Shown here one piece after another: positions 13,901 to 25,796 of a stretch of 64,000 nucleotides of DNA (positions are counted from its first letter, which is position 1; every line of letters begins with the position of its first letter). Both the position numbers and the translations under genes were made by a program. Under the pieces are notes generated by a model. The model had not been told where the DNA came from and made no database searches. It saw nothing but the letters and a program-made list of their open reading frames with translations. Source of the DNA: Nannochloropsis oceanica (lineage: Eukaryota > Sar > Eustigmatophyceae > Eustigmatales > Monodopsidaceae); the NCBI GenBank assembly GCA_004519485.1, contig CP038120.1, forward strand, positions 581,578 to 645,577. Reading direction: 5' to 3'.

Positions 13901-16192
13901 GGAAGGGGGTGTGGATGGAGACCGGTCTCTTGAAAAGGGGGGTTGGAAAAGGGTAGAAACCTGCCTTTTGCAAAGCTGGGCCACTCGCTGGTTCTGACCC
14001 TGGGAGGGTCATAGGGAGGCCGAGAGCTCCTTCTTTCTCAATTTTCAGTAAAGTAATCAAGATAAAAACAAAAACAATCCTTTAAAGGAAAAACAACAGG
14101 TAATTTGAGCTTTCCAAGCGCATTTCCCTCCAGACACACCTTACAACCCTCCTAGATCCCTAACCAACCTCATCACGCATGCACGTGCCATGAGCGGCCT
14201 TCCTTGTCCTCATACGCACAATGTGGCTGAATGGAAGGGGGTGAGGATGGAGACCGGTCTCTTGAAAAGGGGGGGGTGGAAAAGGGTAGAAACCTGCCTT
14301 TTGCAAAGCTGGGCCACTCGCTGGTTCTGATCCTGGGAGGGTCATAGGGAGGCCGAGAGCTCCTTCTCTCTCAATTTTCAGTAAAGTAATCAAGATAAAA
14401 ACAAAAACAATCCTTTAAAGGAAAAACAACAGGTAATTTGAGCTTTCCAAGCGCGTTTCCCTCCAGACACACCTTACAACCCTCTTAGATCCCTAACCAA
14501 CCTCATCACGCATGCACGTGCCATGAGCGGCCTTCCTTGTCCTCATACGCACAATGTGGCTGAATGGAAGGGGGTGTGGATGGAGACCGGTCTCTTGAAA
14601 AGGGGGGTTGGAAAAGGGTAGAAACCTGCCTTTTGCAAAGCTGGGCCACTCGCTGGTTCTGACCCTGGGAGGGTCATAGGGAGGCCGAGAGCTCCTTCTC
14701 TCTCAATTTTCAGTAAAGTAATCAAGATAAAAACAAAAACAATCCTTTAAAGGAAAAACAACAGGTAATTTGAGCTTTCCAAGCGCATTTCCCTCCAGAC
14801 ACACATTACAACCCTCTTAGATCCCTAACCCACATCATCACGCATGCACGTGCCATGAGCCGCCTTCCTTGTCCTCATACGCACAATGTGGCTGAATGGA
14901 AGGGGGTGTGGATGGAGACCGGTCTCTTGAAAAGGGGGGTTGGAAAAGGGTAGAAACCTGCCTTTTGCAAAGCTGGGCCACTCGCTGGTTCTGACCCTGG
15001 GAGGGTCATAGGGAGGCCGAGAGCTCCTTCTTTCTCAATTTTCAGTAAAGTAATCAAGATAAAAACAAAAACAATCCTTTAAAGGAAAAACAACAGGTAA
15101 TTTGAGCTTTCCAAGCGCATTTCCCTCCAGACACACCTTACAACCCTCTTAGATCCCTAACCAACCTCATCACGCATGCACGTGCCATGAGCCGCCTTCC
15201 TTGTCCTCATACGCACAATGTGGCTGAATGGAAGGGGGTGTGGATGGAGACCGGTCTCTTGAAAAGGGGGGTTGGATAAGAGTAGAAACCTGCCTTTTGC
15301 AAAGCTGGGCCACTCGCTGGTTCTGATCCTGGGAGGGTCATAGGGAGGCCGAGAGCTCCTTCCTTCTCAATTTTCAGTAAAGTAATCAAGATAAAAACAA
15401 AAACAATCCTTTAAAGGAAAAACAACAGGTAATTTGAGCTTTCCAAGCTCGTTTCCCTCCAGACACACCTTACAACCCTCTTAGATCCCTAACCAACCTC
15501 ATCACGCATGCACGTGCCATGAGCCGCCTTCCTTGTCCTCATACGCACAATGTGGCTGAATGGAAGGGGGTGTGGATGGAGACCGGTCTCTTGAAAAGGG
15601 GGGGTGGATAAGAGTAGAAACCTGCCTTTTGCAAAGCTGGGCCACTCGCTGGTTCTGATCCTGGGAGGGTCATAGGGAGGCCGAGAGCTCCTTCCTTCTC
15701 AATTTTCAGTAAAGTAATCAAGATAAAAACAAAAACAATCCTTTAAAGGAAAAACAACAGGTAATTTGAGCTTTCCAAGCGCATTTCCCTCCAGACACAC
15801 CTTACAACCCTCCTAGATCCCTAACCAACCTCATCACGCATGCACGTGCCATGAGCGGCCTTCCTTGTCCTCACACGCACAATGGAAGGGGGTGAGGATG
15901 GAGACCGGTCTCTTGAAAAGGGGGTGTGGAAAAGGGTAGAAACCTGCCTTTTGCAAAGCTGGGCCACTCGCTGGTTCTGATCCTGGGAGGGTCATAGGGA
16001 GGCCGAGAGCTCCTTCTTTCTCAATTTTCAGTAAAGTAATCAAGATAAAAACAAAAACAATCCTTTAAAGGAAAAACAACAGGTAATTTGAGCTTTCCAA
16101 GCGCATTTCCCTCCAGACACACCTTACAACCCTCTTAGATCCCTAACCAACCTCATCACGCATGCACGTGCCATGAGCCGCCTTCCTTGTCC
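7972..16192. repeat. Higher-order repeat copy 2 (25 monomers, 8221 bp)
   Basis: 25 units, eight short, plus a one-base insertion in the G-run near 14275: 25 x 332 - 80 + 1 = 8221 bp, as observed. The left part (monomers 1-6) and the right part (14160-16192) repeat copy 1 closely, including the rare 'gggggtgtggaa' and 'tggataagagt' variants. The central block is enriched in short monomers compared with copy 1. Confidence 0.88.
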
Positions 16193-18553
16193 TCATACGC
16201 ACAATGTGGCTGAATGGAAGGGGGTGTGGATGGAGACCGGTCTCTTGAAAAGGGGGGTTGGAAAAGGGTAGAAACCTGCCTTTTGCAAAGCTGGGCCAGT
16301 CGCTGGTTCTGATCCTGGGAGGGTCATAGGGAGGCCGAGAGCTCCTTCTTTCTCAATTTTCAGTAAAGTAATCAAGATAAAAACAAAAACAATCCTTTAA
16401 AGGAAAAACAACAGGTAATTTGAGCTTTCCAAGCGCATTTCCCTCCAGACACACCTTACAACCCTCCTAGATCCCTAACCAACCTCATCACGCATGCACG
16501 TGCCATGAGCCGCCTTCCTTGTCCTCATACGCACAATGTGGCTGAATGGAAGGGGGTGAGGATGGAGACCGGTCTCTTGAAAAGGGGGGGTGGATAAGAG
16601 TAGAAACCTGCCTTTTGCAAAGCTGGGCCACTCGCTGGTTCTGATCCTGGGAGGGTCATAGGGAGGCCGAGAGCTCCTTCTTTCTCAATTTTCAGTAAAG
16701 TAATCAAGATAAAAACAAAAACAATCCTTTAAAGGAAAAACAACAGGTAATTTGAGCTTTCCAAGCGCGTTTCCCTCCAGACACACCTTACAACCCTCCT
16801 AGATCCCTAACCAACCTCATCACGCATGCACGTGCCATGAGCCGCCTTCCTTGTCCTCATACGCACAATGTGGCTGAATGGAAGGGGGTGAGGATGGAGA
16901 CCGGTCTCTTGAAAAGGGGGGTTGGAAAAGGGTAGAAACCTGCCTTTTGCAAAGCTGGGCCACTCGCTGGTTCTGATCCTGGGAGGGTCATAGGGAGGCC
17001 GAGAGCTCCTTCTTCCTCAATTTTCAGTAAAGTAATCAAGATAAAAACAAAAACAATCCTTTAAAGGAAAAACAACAGGTAATTTGAGCTTTCCAAGCGC
17101 ATTTCCCTCCAGACACACCTTACAACCCTCCTAGATCCCTAACCAACCTCATCACGCATGCACGTGCCATGAGCCGCCTTCCTTGTCCTCATACGCACAA
17201 TGTGGCTGAATGGAAGGGGGTGTGGATGGAGACCGGTCTCTTGAAAAGGGGGGTTGGAAAAGGGTAGAAACCTGCCTTTTGCAAAGCTGGGCCACTCGCT
17301 GGTTCTGACCCTGGGAGGGTCATAGGGAGGCCGAGAGCTCCTTCTTTCACAATTTTCAGTAAAGTAATCAAGATAAAAACAAAAACAATCCTTTAAAGGA
17401 AAAACAACAGGTAATTTGAGCTTTCCAAGCGCATTTCCCTCCAGACACACCTTACAACCCTCTTAGATCCCTAACCAACCTCATCACGCATGCACGTGCC
17501 ATGAGCGGCCTTCCTTGTCCTCATACGCACAATGTGGCTGAATGGAAGGGGGTGAGGATGGAGACCGGTCTCTTGAAAAGGGGGGTTGGAAAAGGGTAGA
17601 AACCTGCCTTTTGCAAAGCTGGGCCACTCGCTGGTTCTGACCCTGGGAGGGTCATAGGGAGGCCGAGAGCTCCTTCTTTCTCAATTTTCAGTAAAGTAAT
17701 CAAGATAAAAACAAAAACAATCCTTTAAAGGAAAAACAACAGGTAATTTGAGCTTTCCAAGCGCATTTCCCTCCAGACACACCTTACAACCCTCCTAGAA
17801 CCCTAACCAACCTCATCACGCATGCACGTGCCATGAGCCGCCTTCCTTGTCCTCATACGCACAATGTGGCTGAATGGAAGGGGGCGAGGATGGAGACCGG
17901 TCTCTTGAAAAGGGGGGGTGGAAAAGGGTAGAAACCTGCCTTTTGCAAAGCTGGGCCACTCGCTGGTTCTGATCCTGGGAGGGTCATAGGGAGGCCGAGA
18001 GCTCCGTCTTTCTCAATTTTCAGTAAAGTAATCAAGATAAAAACAAAAACAATCCTTTAAAGGAAAAACAACAGGTAATTTGAGCTTTCCAAGCGCATTT
18101 CCCTCCAGACACACCTTACAACCCTCCTAGATCCCTAACCAACCTCATCACGCATGCACGTGCCATGAGCCGCCTTCCTTGTCCTCATACGCACAATGTG
18201 GCTGAATGGAAGGGGGTGAGGATGGAGACCGGTCTCTTGAAAAGGGGGGTTGGAAAAGGGTAGAAACCTGCCTTTTGCAAAGCTGGGCCACTCGCTGGTT
18301 CTGACCCTGGGAGGGTCATAGGGAGGCCGAGAGCTCCTTCTTTCTCAATTTTCAGTAAAGTAATCAAGATAAAAACAAAAACAATCCTTTAAAGGAAAAA
18401 CAACAGGTAATTTGAGCTTTCCAAGCGCATTTCCCTCCAGACACACCTTACAACCCTCCTAGAACCCTAACCAACCTCATCACGCATGCACGTGCCATGA
18501 GCGGCCTTCCTTGTCCTCATACGCACAATGTGGCTGAATGGAAGGGGGTGCAT
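16193..18553. repeat. Higher-order repeat copy 3 (partial, about 7 monomers)
   Basis: Begins with the same diagnostic monomer series as copies 1 and 2 (16193, 16525, 16857, 17189), then departs from them (17521, 17853, 18185) and stops inside a monomer at about 18550. Two units here have 'agaaccctaacc' in place of 'agatccctaacc', making the telomere-like string longer. This is the proximal edge of the array. Confidence 0.85.
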
Positions 18554-18934
18554 GCACGTGCCATCGGCCACTTTCGCTGCTGTTATGCTCCTTTTTCAGC
18601 TGAGAAGAACGGCTGGTGATATCAACTTCTTTGTGCGAGTTCATTAATATGGGGAAACTTTCATCTTGTATGGCTGCGTTTCCTGCTTTTAAGGTCGGTT
18701 GCTGACAACGAATGTTTGGGATGAATGGAAAGAAGTGCACACCCTCTAGTATTTATACAAAAAAATGTTGCGATGCAAACATAAAAGATTATCGAAGAAT
18801 TCTTGACACGCATACGCACGTCTTGCCCTATGGTCACCTCCTGACAACTTTTGTCCTCGACTTGCCTATCTTCGCTTAACGCTGTGTGCGAATGTTTTGA
18901 TTGAGACACCAAGCCCCAAATGAAGAGAGACGAT
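18554..18934. other. Array junction, no gene recognised
   Basis: Directly after the last truncated monomer the monomer-start string 'gcatgcacgtgccat' appears once more (about 18549-18564) and then gives way to unique sequence. I see no convincing coding exon, RNA gene or TATA element here. Confidence 0.5.
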
Positions 18935-20030
18935 GTTGACCCCGAGGCTTTTTCCTTCATTCTATGTCCCTCCTGTTATCTCCTGCAGACGTTACACGAT
19001 TCAGTCGGCGGCTTGTGCAACGGCTAGACATTCAGTTATTCCTCCCTCTTCGTCTTTATTGCATTAGTTAGTGTCCATAGTTTTATGTCTCTGCAACAAC
19101 CAGTGGAGAAAGAGGAAAATAGTGTCCTGTTGTGTGTATGCTCACTAGCTTGACACGACTCTCGCAACACACTTCATGGTCGGGGCAATGAATCAAGCGC
19201 CGCTCCTAGCATCCTCCCGATTTTACTTCTCTTTGCTTTTTGCGTTTGCTTGTTGTTCCTGCACGCACATCATCTAGCACTATCAACAGTTGCAGTAGAA
19301 AATAAAGAGATAGTACTGTCACTACATGACACACAGGCCAAGGGAGAAGTTTGTCTGTGATCCTGGTGCTCTTTCCGGGAGCCCCTACAGTAACACACGC
19401 ATCGACACCTGCACACGATTCTCATCACTGACATTCCCTCCGATCCCGCATTCACCCTTTTTATTCAGTTGCTACTTCCTGACCGAAGACAGACGGTTTT
19501 GACCCCGAGGCGTTACTTCCTTCCCTCCGTCGTTGTCAGTCCTGTTATCTCCTGCAGACGTTACACGATTCAGTCGGCGGCTTGTGCAACGGCTAGACAT
19601 TCAGTTATTCTTTCTCTTCGTCTTTACTGCGTTGACGTCCATGGTTGTATGCCTTTGCAATAACCAGTGGAAAGAGAAAAGCTATTGTATTGTAAATCAG
19701 TGTGCATGCTTTCTCGCCTTCCACAACTCCCGTAGCACACTACATGGTCGGGGCAATGAATCGAGCCCAACTGCTAGCGCCCTACACGAGTGTGAAACTG
19801 ATTTCACTTCTCTTTGTCGTTTGCGTTTTTGCTTGTTGCTCCTGCACGCACAACAGCTAGCTCTATCATCAGCAGCATTCGCAGCAGTAGCAGCAATACT
19901 TTCACGACACGACAGGCAGGCCAAGGGGGAGGGTGTTTCTGGTCCGGTCCTGGTCCTCGTCCCGCGAGCGCCTCCACCAGCACACGCATCGACACCAGCA
20001 CACGACTCCTGTAATTGACACTCCGTCTCA
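18935..20030. repeat. Tandem duplication of a ~560-bp block upstream of the GH6 gene
   Basis: Copy A (about 18935-19460) and copy B (about 19498-20030) can be aligned along their length by eye. Both begin with 'ttgaccccgaggc', share 'cctgttatctcctgcagacg' and the following 'ttacacgattcagtcggcgg', 'catggtcggggcaatgaatc', 'gcacgcacaaca/catcatctagc' and 'cacacgcatcgacacc'. Divergence is substantial, with many substitutions and small indels, so the duplication is not recent. Copy B lies just upstream of the cellulase start and probably contains part of its promoter or 5' UTR. ORFs in it are not conserved between the two copies, so coding is unlikely. Confidence 0.85.
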
Positions 20031-20125
20031 CTTCTTATACCCCACACTTATGCCACACGTAACACCAACTGCAGGCAGCAGTACCAGCTACTTCCTTTTT
20101 ACCTCTCAACTACAACCAGTGCACC

Positions 20126-23100
20126 ATGCCTCGTCTTTTTCACCCTGCTGCCGCCACGGCCGCTGTGCTCGCCTCCATGCTCCTCTCCTCCTTCACTTCC
20201 GTCCAGGCAGCAATCAAGACGCAGAACATGCGTGGCATGGCTGTCACCAGCACGGGCAAGCCTAGGGGCACCAACATTTTTAAGGGTAAGGAAGGAGGGA
20301 AAGAGGGAGGATATGGAACAGGGGCAAGCAGGGGAGTGTTGCCCTGTGTACGTGTCGAGAGGGACCCATAAGATGTAATAAGAATATCCATGAGAGCGAT
20401 AGTTGCAGCAGTCTTGTGAGGAAAAGGTGAGGGTGGTGGTGGTGCGCTGGCGGGAGTCACATACTGAACAACTCAAACAGCCACAGGGAGTGTCTCCGTC
20501 TTCCCCTTTCCCTTTCATTTTCCGTCTTCCCCGCCCTTCTACTCTCCCTCCCTTCCTCTTCCTCGATCCACCAGAATGTGTAATCGCACTCATTCCCCTC
20601 TCTTCCTCCCTCCCTGCCTCCCTAGGCGCGGACATGTACGTCAACCCCTACTTCCAAGAGGAGCTCGACTCCTCCATTGCCACGGCCTCGGGGGAAGTCA
20701 AGGTAGGGAGGGAGGGAGGGAGGGAGGGAGGGAGGGAGGGACAGTTTCCCTCTTCAAGTTTTACCCTTCTGGACGCACGTCACTTACTTCCCTTCCCTCC
20801 CTCCCTCCCTCCCTCCAACAGAAAACCCTGAAGTCGATCCGCGGCCTCTCTTCCGCGTATTGGTTGGACGTCAAAAGCAAGGTACGGAAGGGAGGGAGGG
20901 AATGGGAGAAATGGATATTTTGCCCCCTCGATACAATCATTTGATGTAGATTGATTGTACCCGTACTCATTCCCTCCCTCCCTCCCTCCCTTCCTCCCTC
21001 CCCTCCCCTCCTCTCTCAGGTCCACCGCGCCGACGGCCCGGGTGATGATTTTTTTTCTATGGAAGGCATTCTTGAGGATGCGGCTTCCAAGAACCCTCCC
21101 CCCGCCACTACTTTTATCGTCTACGACTTGCCCAATCGGTACGTCGTGCCCTCCCTCCCTCCCTCCCTCCCTCCCCCCCTCCCTCCTCCCCGTTTTCCCT
21201 ATTTGGTGTGTCGTCCTGGATCCCATCTTTCCATCTTTGAGCGACTCTCTCACTTTGACACCTCGCTTTAAACGCCCTTAACGCCTCTAACGATGGCATC
21301 TGCTGCATGTCCCTGCCCGACGACCGCTCCCTCAACTCGCATATGTTTCCCTCCCTCCCTCCCTCAGCGACTGCCACGCTCATGCCTCCAACGGCGAGAT
21401 CTGCTGCACCTACCTCCCTGACGGCCGCTGCGACTACCAGGCGGAGGGAGATTGCAAAGAGGGCATTCAGACGTACAAGAAGCAGTACATTGATCCCATT
21501 GTCCAGGTACCTCCCTCCCTCCTCCCTCCCTCCTCCCTCCCTCCCTCCCTCCCTCCATCTTTCCCCCCCCTCTATGTGTGTGTGTCTTATTTTTTCCCGC
21601 CTTCCTTATTGTCCCCTCCCTTCCCCTAACCCTCCTCCTCTCTCCCTTCTCTCTCACCAGCGTGTCCGCCTCCGGAGCCCGCCCTCCACTCTGAAACCCA
21701 CATCTCCCACATACTTCCCTCCACCCCCCTCCCCCCCTCCCTCCCTCCCTCAGGTCCTGAAGAAGTTCCAGGGGAAGGTTCCCATCGCCCTCGTCATCGA
21801 GCCTGACTCTCTTCCCAATCTGGCCACTAACCTCGGAGACCCCCGCTGCGGCTCTAAGGTACACCCTCCCTCCCTCCCTCCCTCCGTTCCGTTTCCAAGC
21901 CCTCCCATTCCCCACAATACAATCGCATTCACTTTCCTTTTCTCTTCTTCCTCCCTCTCTCGCTCTTTCCAGGCTACCGTGAACGCCTACGAGCAAGGCG
22001 TGGCCTACGCCGTCGAACAGATCGGAACCCATGTAAGGAAGGAGGGAGGGAGGGAGGGTAAGAAGTAATGTGATCACCGTGTGTCGGTACTCACACTCTT
22101 CCTGTCCTTTCCTAACTCATCCCTTCCCTCCCTCCCTCCCTCTCCTCCTCCCCAAGGCCCCGGACGTGATGATGTACCTCGACTCCTCCCACGGCGGCTG
22201 GCTGGGCTGGGAGCACTCGCTCATGGACTACCTGGCCATCCTCGAGAAGATCAACGTCGTACGTCCCTCCCTCCCTCCCTCCTCGCCTGCCTGACGTTTA
22301 CTTGCTTGCCTTCCCTCCCTCCCTCCCTCCCTCCCTCCCTCCCTTGTCCTGCATTTCCCCCCACTACAACTCGAATCCACACTCCCTCCCTCCTTCCCTC
22401 CCTCCCTCCTTCCCTCCCTCCCCCCAGGCCAAGCACGTCCGCGGCTTTGCCCTCAACACGGCCAATTATCAGCCCGTCGGGGAAATGTGCCCCTTCTGGG
22501 ATTATTGCCTCGGGGGGAAGAACGTCAACGCCACGTACGGCCCTCCCTCCCTCTTTCCCTCCCTCCTGTATTCGACTCATGTCTAATCGCTTCTTCGGCG
22601 GGCGTAGATTTATATGGTCCCTCCCTCCCTCCCTCCCTTCCTTCCTCCCTCCAGAACCTCCTTCCTTCCCTGCCTTTTCCGAAATCCTCGAGGCATCATT
22701 CTGACCATCTCCCTCCCTCCCTCCTCCCAGGTGTTGCGCGGACCCGTGCAAGCTGGCGCAGCAGTACAACGCAGGGAACAACGAGATGAACTTTGCCCTG
22801 ATGATGCACAATAAGACCACCGGCATGTGGCCCTCCTTCGAGCCGCGCTTCGTCATCGACACGGGCCGCAACGGGCAGGTAGGGAGGGAGGGAGGGAGGG
22901 AGGGAGGGAGTAAGCACAAGCATATGGACATGGGCCGCTGTATCACACATGGGTATTACCACCAGAATAAGTGTCCTCCAGAACGTACACTCAACCACCT
23001 TCCCTCCCTCCCTCCCGCCCTCCCTAGTCCGGCATGCGCGAGTCTTGCTCCAACTGGTGCAACATCCGCGGGGCTGGTATTGGGCACCGCCCCACCACCG

Positions 23101-24075
23101 ACACAGTACGTTTCCTCCCACCCCTCCTTCTCTCCCCCTTCCTTCTCTCCCTCCTTCTCTCCCTCCCTCTCTCCCTCTTTCCTTCCATCCCTCCTTCCCT
23201 CCCTCCCTCCTTGCCTCATCCTGCCTTTTTTGACCCGGCATTTCCCACGTAGCTTAATCTCATCTTCTTATTGTAATCATTTTGATTAGCTGTAAACCTT
23301 ACTTAAACCTAATTACTTTGACTTATACAACACCTATCTTCTCACGCAGGGCTCGCCGTTGGTGGACGCCTTCCTGTGGCTCAAGACCCCCGGGGAGTCG
23401 GACGGGTGCACGCAGGTACGTGAGTAGAAGGAGGAAGGTTTTGTGCGCAAGAGGGTGCGTGAATGATAATGAATGATAGTGCTGCTTTCAGAGCACTCCC
23501 TCTCTATGTACATATGTAATACGGGCCGGCCTCTGTTTGGTCCCGGGCGTGTGGATGGATGGGCGAATGTATGTGTCGTGTGTCCGCGGGGTTGTTGCGC
23601 GGGTGTCTGTCTCTGTCCCTCTCTCTACCGCGTGTGAGTTTTTCTATGTATGTACTTGTACCGATATACATATGTACATATATCCGTTCAACGAGGCGTA
23701 AAGGGACGCTCCCCACTCACATCTTCCTCACTCCCTCCCTCCCTCCTTCCCGCTTAGATCTTGCCGGGCCCGGATAAGACGCAGTGCCCTCGTTTTGACT
23801 CCATGTGCATGTCCCCCGACTCCATTGGCTCCCTTGAGATGGATCCGCGCGCGCCCGAGGCCGGCCTTTGGTTCGACTACCAGGTATGCTGCTAAGGAGG
23901 GAGGGAGGGATGGAAGGCGGAAGAAGCGGGTGCGGAGGATTAAATTTGGTCGTCCACGATTGAGGATCAGGTGATGTTACGCGACAGCTGACACTCTTTC
24001 TCTCGCTCTCTCCCTCCCTCGGCTCATCCACAACAGATCAAGGAGCTGGCCGCCAATGCCAACCTGGACGGTTAA
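20126..24075 (+). CDS. Secreted glycoside hydrolase family 6 (cellobiohydrolase/endoglucanase), 14 exons
   Basis: Predicted to hydrolyse beta-1,4-glucan outside the cell or in the secretory pathway. Exons by hand: 20126-20285, 20626-20702, 20822-20881, 21020-21138, 21368-21506, 21754-21858, 21973-22032, 22157-22258, 22428-22534, 22731-22878, 23028-23105, 23350-23415, 23758-23883, 24037-24075; all GT-AG, in frame, 461 aa. Residues 1 to about 28 are a signal peptide. GH6 landmarks appear in order: DLPNRDCHAHASNGE (Asp140), VIEPDSLPNL (Asp203), SSHGGWLGWE, LNTANYQP, FVIDTGRNGQ, and PGESDG (Asp403). In GH6 the Asp residues of the first two motifs are the catalytic pair. There is no carbohydrate-binding module or linker, and length fits a single catalytic domain. 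Nearly every intron contains (GGGA)n or (TCCC)n. Cello- versus endo-mode cannot be read from sequence. Confidence 0.93.
21280..21338 (+). pseudogene. Decayed copy of GH6 exon 5 inside intron 4
   Basis: Translates as NASNDGICCMSLPDDRS, against NGEICCTYLPDGRCD in the true exon 5 at 21368. No AG acceptor lies immediately before it and no GT donor after it, and keeping it would break the GH6 motif. It sits upstream of the exon it copies, separated by a TCCC tract. Confidence 0.75.
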
Positions 24076-25796
24076 GAAGCGAATTTTCTTTCTTCCCGTC
24101 CTCCCTCCCGCCTTAGGGGGGAGGAAGAAATGGAAGAAGATGTCAGCTTTCGCTAGGGAAGGTGATAGCCTGTGTGTGAGAAAAAAACCGATGTCATGTA
24201 ATCGAGTAGAGGAAAGTAGAGGACGAGTACGGGTCATTGAAGAGCGAGAATATCAGCGGTAAGAACGACAACAGTGATAACGAGAATAGGGGCACTACTG
24301 TACAGTGCCCCCTAGGGAAATGAGAAGGAGAAGGATAAGGAAGGAAAAGAAAGGGGGGCTTCATGCCGAGAGCGGAAGGGAAGAAAGAAGCGTCGACAAC
24401 ATTCAGAAAGTACAAGTTGTATCATTAGAGGAACTTCATGAGGACGTAGAATTAGACGCACTCTTATGAGGATGTAGAATTAGAGGAAATCAAATGGGGA
24501 AAATTTGGGGGAAGATGGGTGGGAGGACGAGCCTCTTGGAGAGAGTCGTGAGTCCAGTCCTACTCCCGGAGCCCCCAATGGCCGTCGGTATTTACTGCTT
24601 GAAATTAGCGGGAAATGCTCGGTGTTTTCCGTATTCTATCTTACAAGGGGTCACGGTGATGAAAGAATGAGGGCTAAAAATAGAGAGAACGAGAGAGATG
24701 AAGGGAGGGAGAAGAAGACAACAGGAGGGGACTTGGACCAATACCGCCAATGGGAAAATAGGTAACCGGACCGGGTGGGAAATAGACAGATACACACTCG
24801 GGAGGGTCTCGATGTTCAGTGTACGTCTTTCAACCCCTCCGTGGATTCTCCTGCCGGTGGATGCTCTTTAAGTCAGTTTGGGCTCTTTCCCTCCCTCTAC
24901 TCGATCTCTCCATCCTTGGATGGGCGGGACAGGGAGATGGGGAGGGAATACATGAAGAGCAGCACAACACACAAAGAGAAAGAGAAAAAGAACAAGGGAA
25001 AGTCAAGACAAAAGAATGTGACCAAAGTCCCACCGAAATAACGCACAAATTTTCCTCGTCTTCCCTGCTGCTATTGTTGACTAGCACTTACCGACCCCAC
25101 TATTCTTCCACCCGTCCTCTCTCTCACACACTCTCTCTCTCTGTATATGTATATATATTTCTTTCACATACACATTTACATAAAAAATAGACAGGATGTC
25201 TCTTTTAGTCGACACGTGCCCGACATCTTTTACATTCTCTCACTTTATTCACTCTCCATCTTCTTCCACTTCCCGCAAATTCTTAATTCAATTTATCATC
25301 TTTCATACACACACTCACCCACACACTCCCCTATGCATTCTCACACACTGTCTCTCACCAGCTGCAATAAGATTCTCTCGCTCTGCAGAGAAAGACGGCT
25401 TGCTGTCGCACGCTCCCTCTTCTTCCCTCCCTCCCTCCCTCCCTCCCTCCCTCTACATTCTCTCCCTTTTCGTTTACTTTTCCATTCTTTCCCTATCCCT
25501 CTATCCCCATTGCCTGCATTCCCCACCCCTAAGAAACTCCTCCATTCCATGATGGAAAGCGCTTACTTACAAGTGATCCTGTTCACACACCTGTACACCT
25601 AACCTTAACCCTCACACTTTCCTATTCATGCTAAGCACACAATGCACACACTCTCTTTACACACATGCATACCTTAACTGTGTAAGGTAAAGCCACCACA
25701 TGCCGCGCCTCGCACTCTCATTTCATCATATCCCTTCTTCCGCCTCCGCCTCCTCCTCCTCTCCTCCCTCTTTTCCTTTCTCCCTCCCTTCCTCTC
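24076..25796. other. Intergenic, no gene recognised
   Basis: Region after the cellulase stop. It holds purine-rich sequence, a small direct repeat ('tgagga(c/t)gtagaattaga', 24439 and 24468), a pyrimidine/CA-rich stretch at 25080-25680 and a (TCCC)n run near 25425-25452. No ORF resembles a known protein and none extends through plausible splicing. Part is probably 3' UTR. Confidence 0.5.

Larger units (their letters stand above)
1..18553. repeat. Satellite array of 332/322-bp monomers with higher-order structure
   Basis: Head-to-tail array of about 56 complete monomers plus partial ones at both ends; the left end is cut by the window. The standard unit is 332 bp. A short variant is 322 bp because 10 bp (around 'tgtggctgaa') are missing, for example near 1390, 3040, 4360, 5340 and 7660. 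Copies differ by a few substitutions each: C/T at 'ctga(c/t)cctgg', 'ttggaaaag' versus 'tggataaga', 'ccactcg' versus 'ccagtcg'. Every unit carries the palindromes gcacgtgc, gagaccggtctc (rarely mutated) and tcctttaaagga, and almost every unit the telomere-like string ccctaacc. No transposase, tRNA or rRNA was recognised inside the unit. Minus-strand ORFs of 60-103 codons recur in every unit, but the copies are too alike to test for coding. A subtelomeric or centromeric satellite is the natural reading; which one cannot be decided here. Confidence 0.97.

Noticed and set aside
54-18367. Minus-strand ORFs of 60-103 codons in every satellite monomer
   Set aside because: All copies are near-identical because the DNA is, so openness is not independent evidence. 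The 10-bp monomer deletion shifts their N-terminal part, no signal or domain is seen, and different frames are open in different monomers.
1-18553. CRISPR-like or rRNA spacer array
   Set aside because: There are no unique spacers; the whole 332-bp unit repeats. The phrase 'ggatggagaccg' recalls part of 5S rRNA, but the rest does not match.
19533-20018. Plus-strand 161-codon frame upstream of the GH6 gene
   Set aside because: The other copy of the duplicated block (18935-19460) has indels that break this frame, so it is not conserved as coding.
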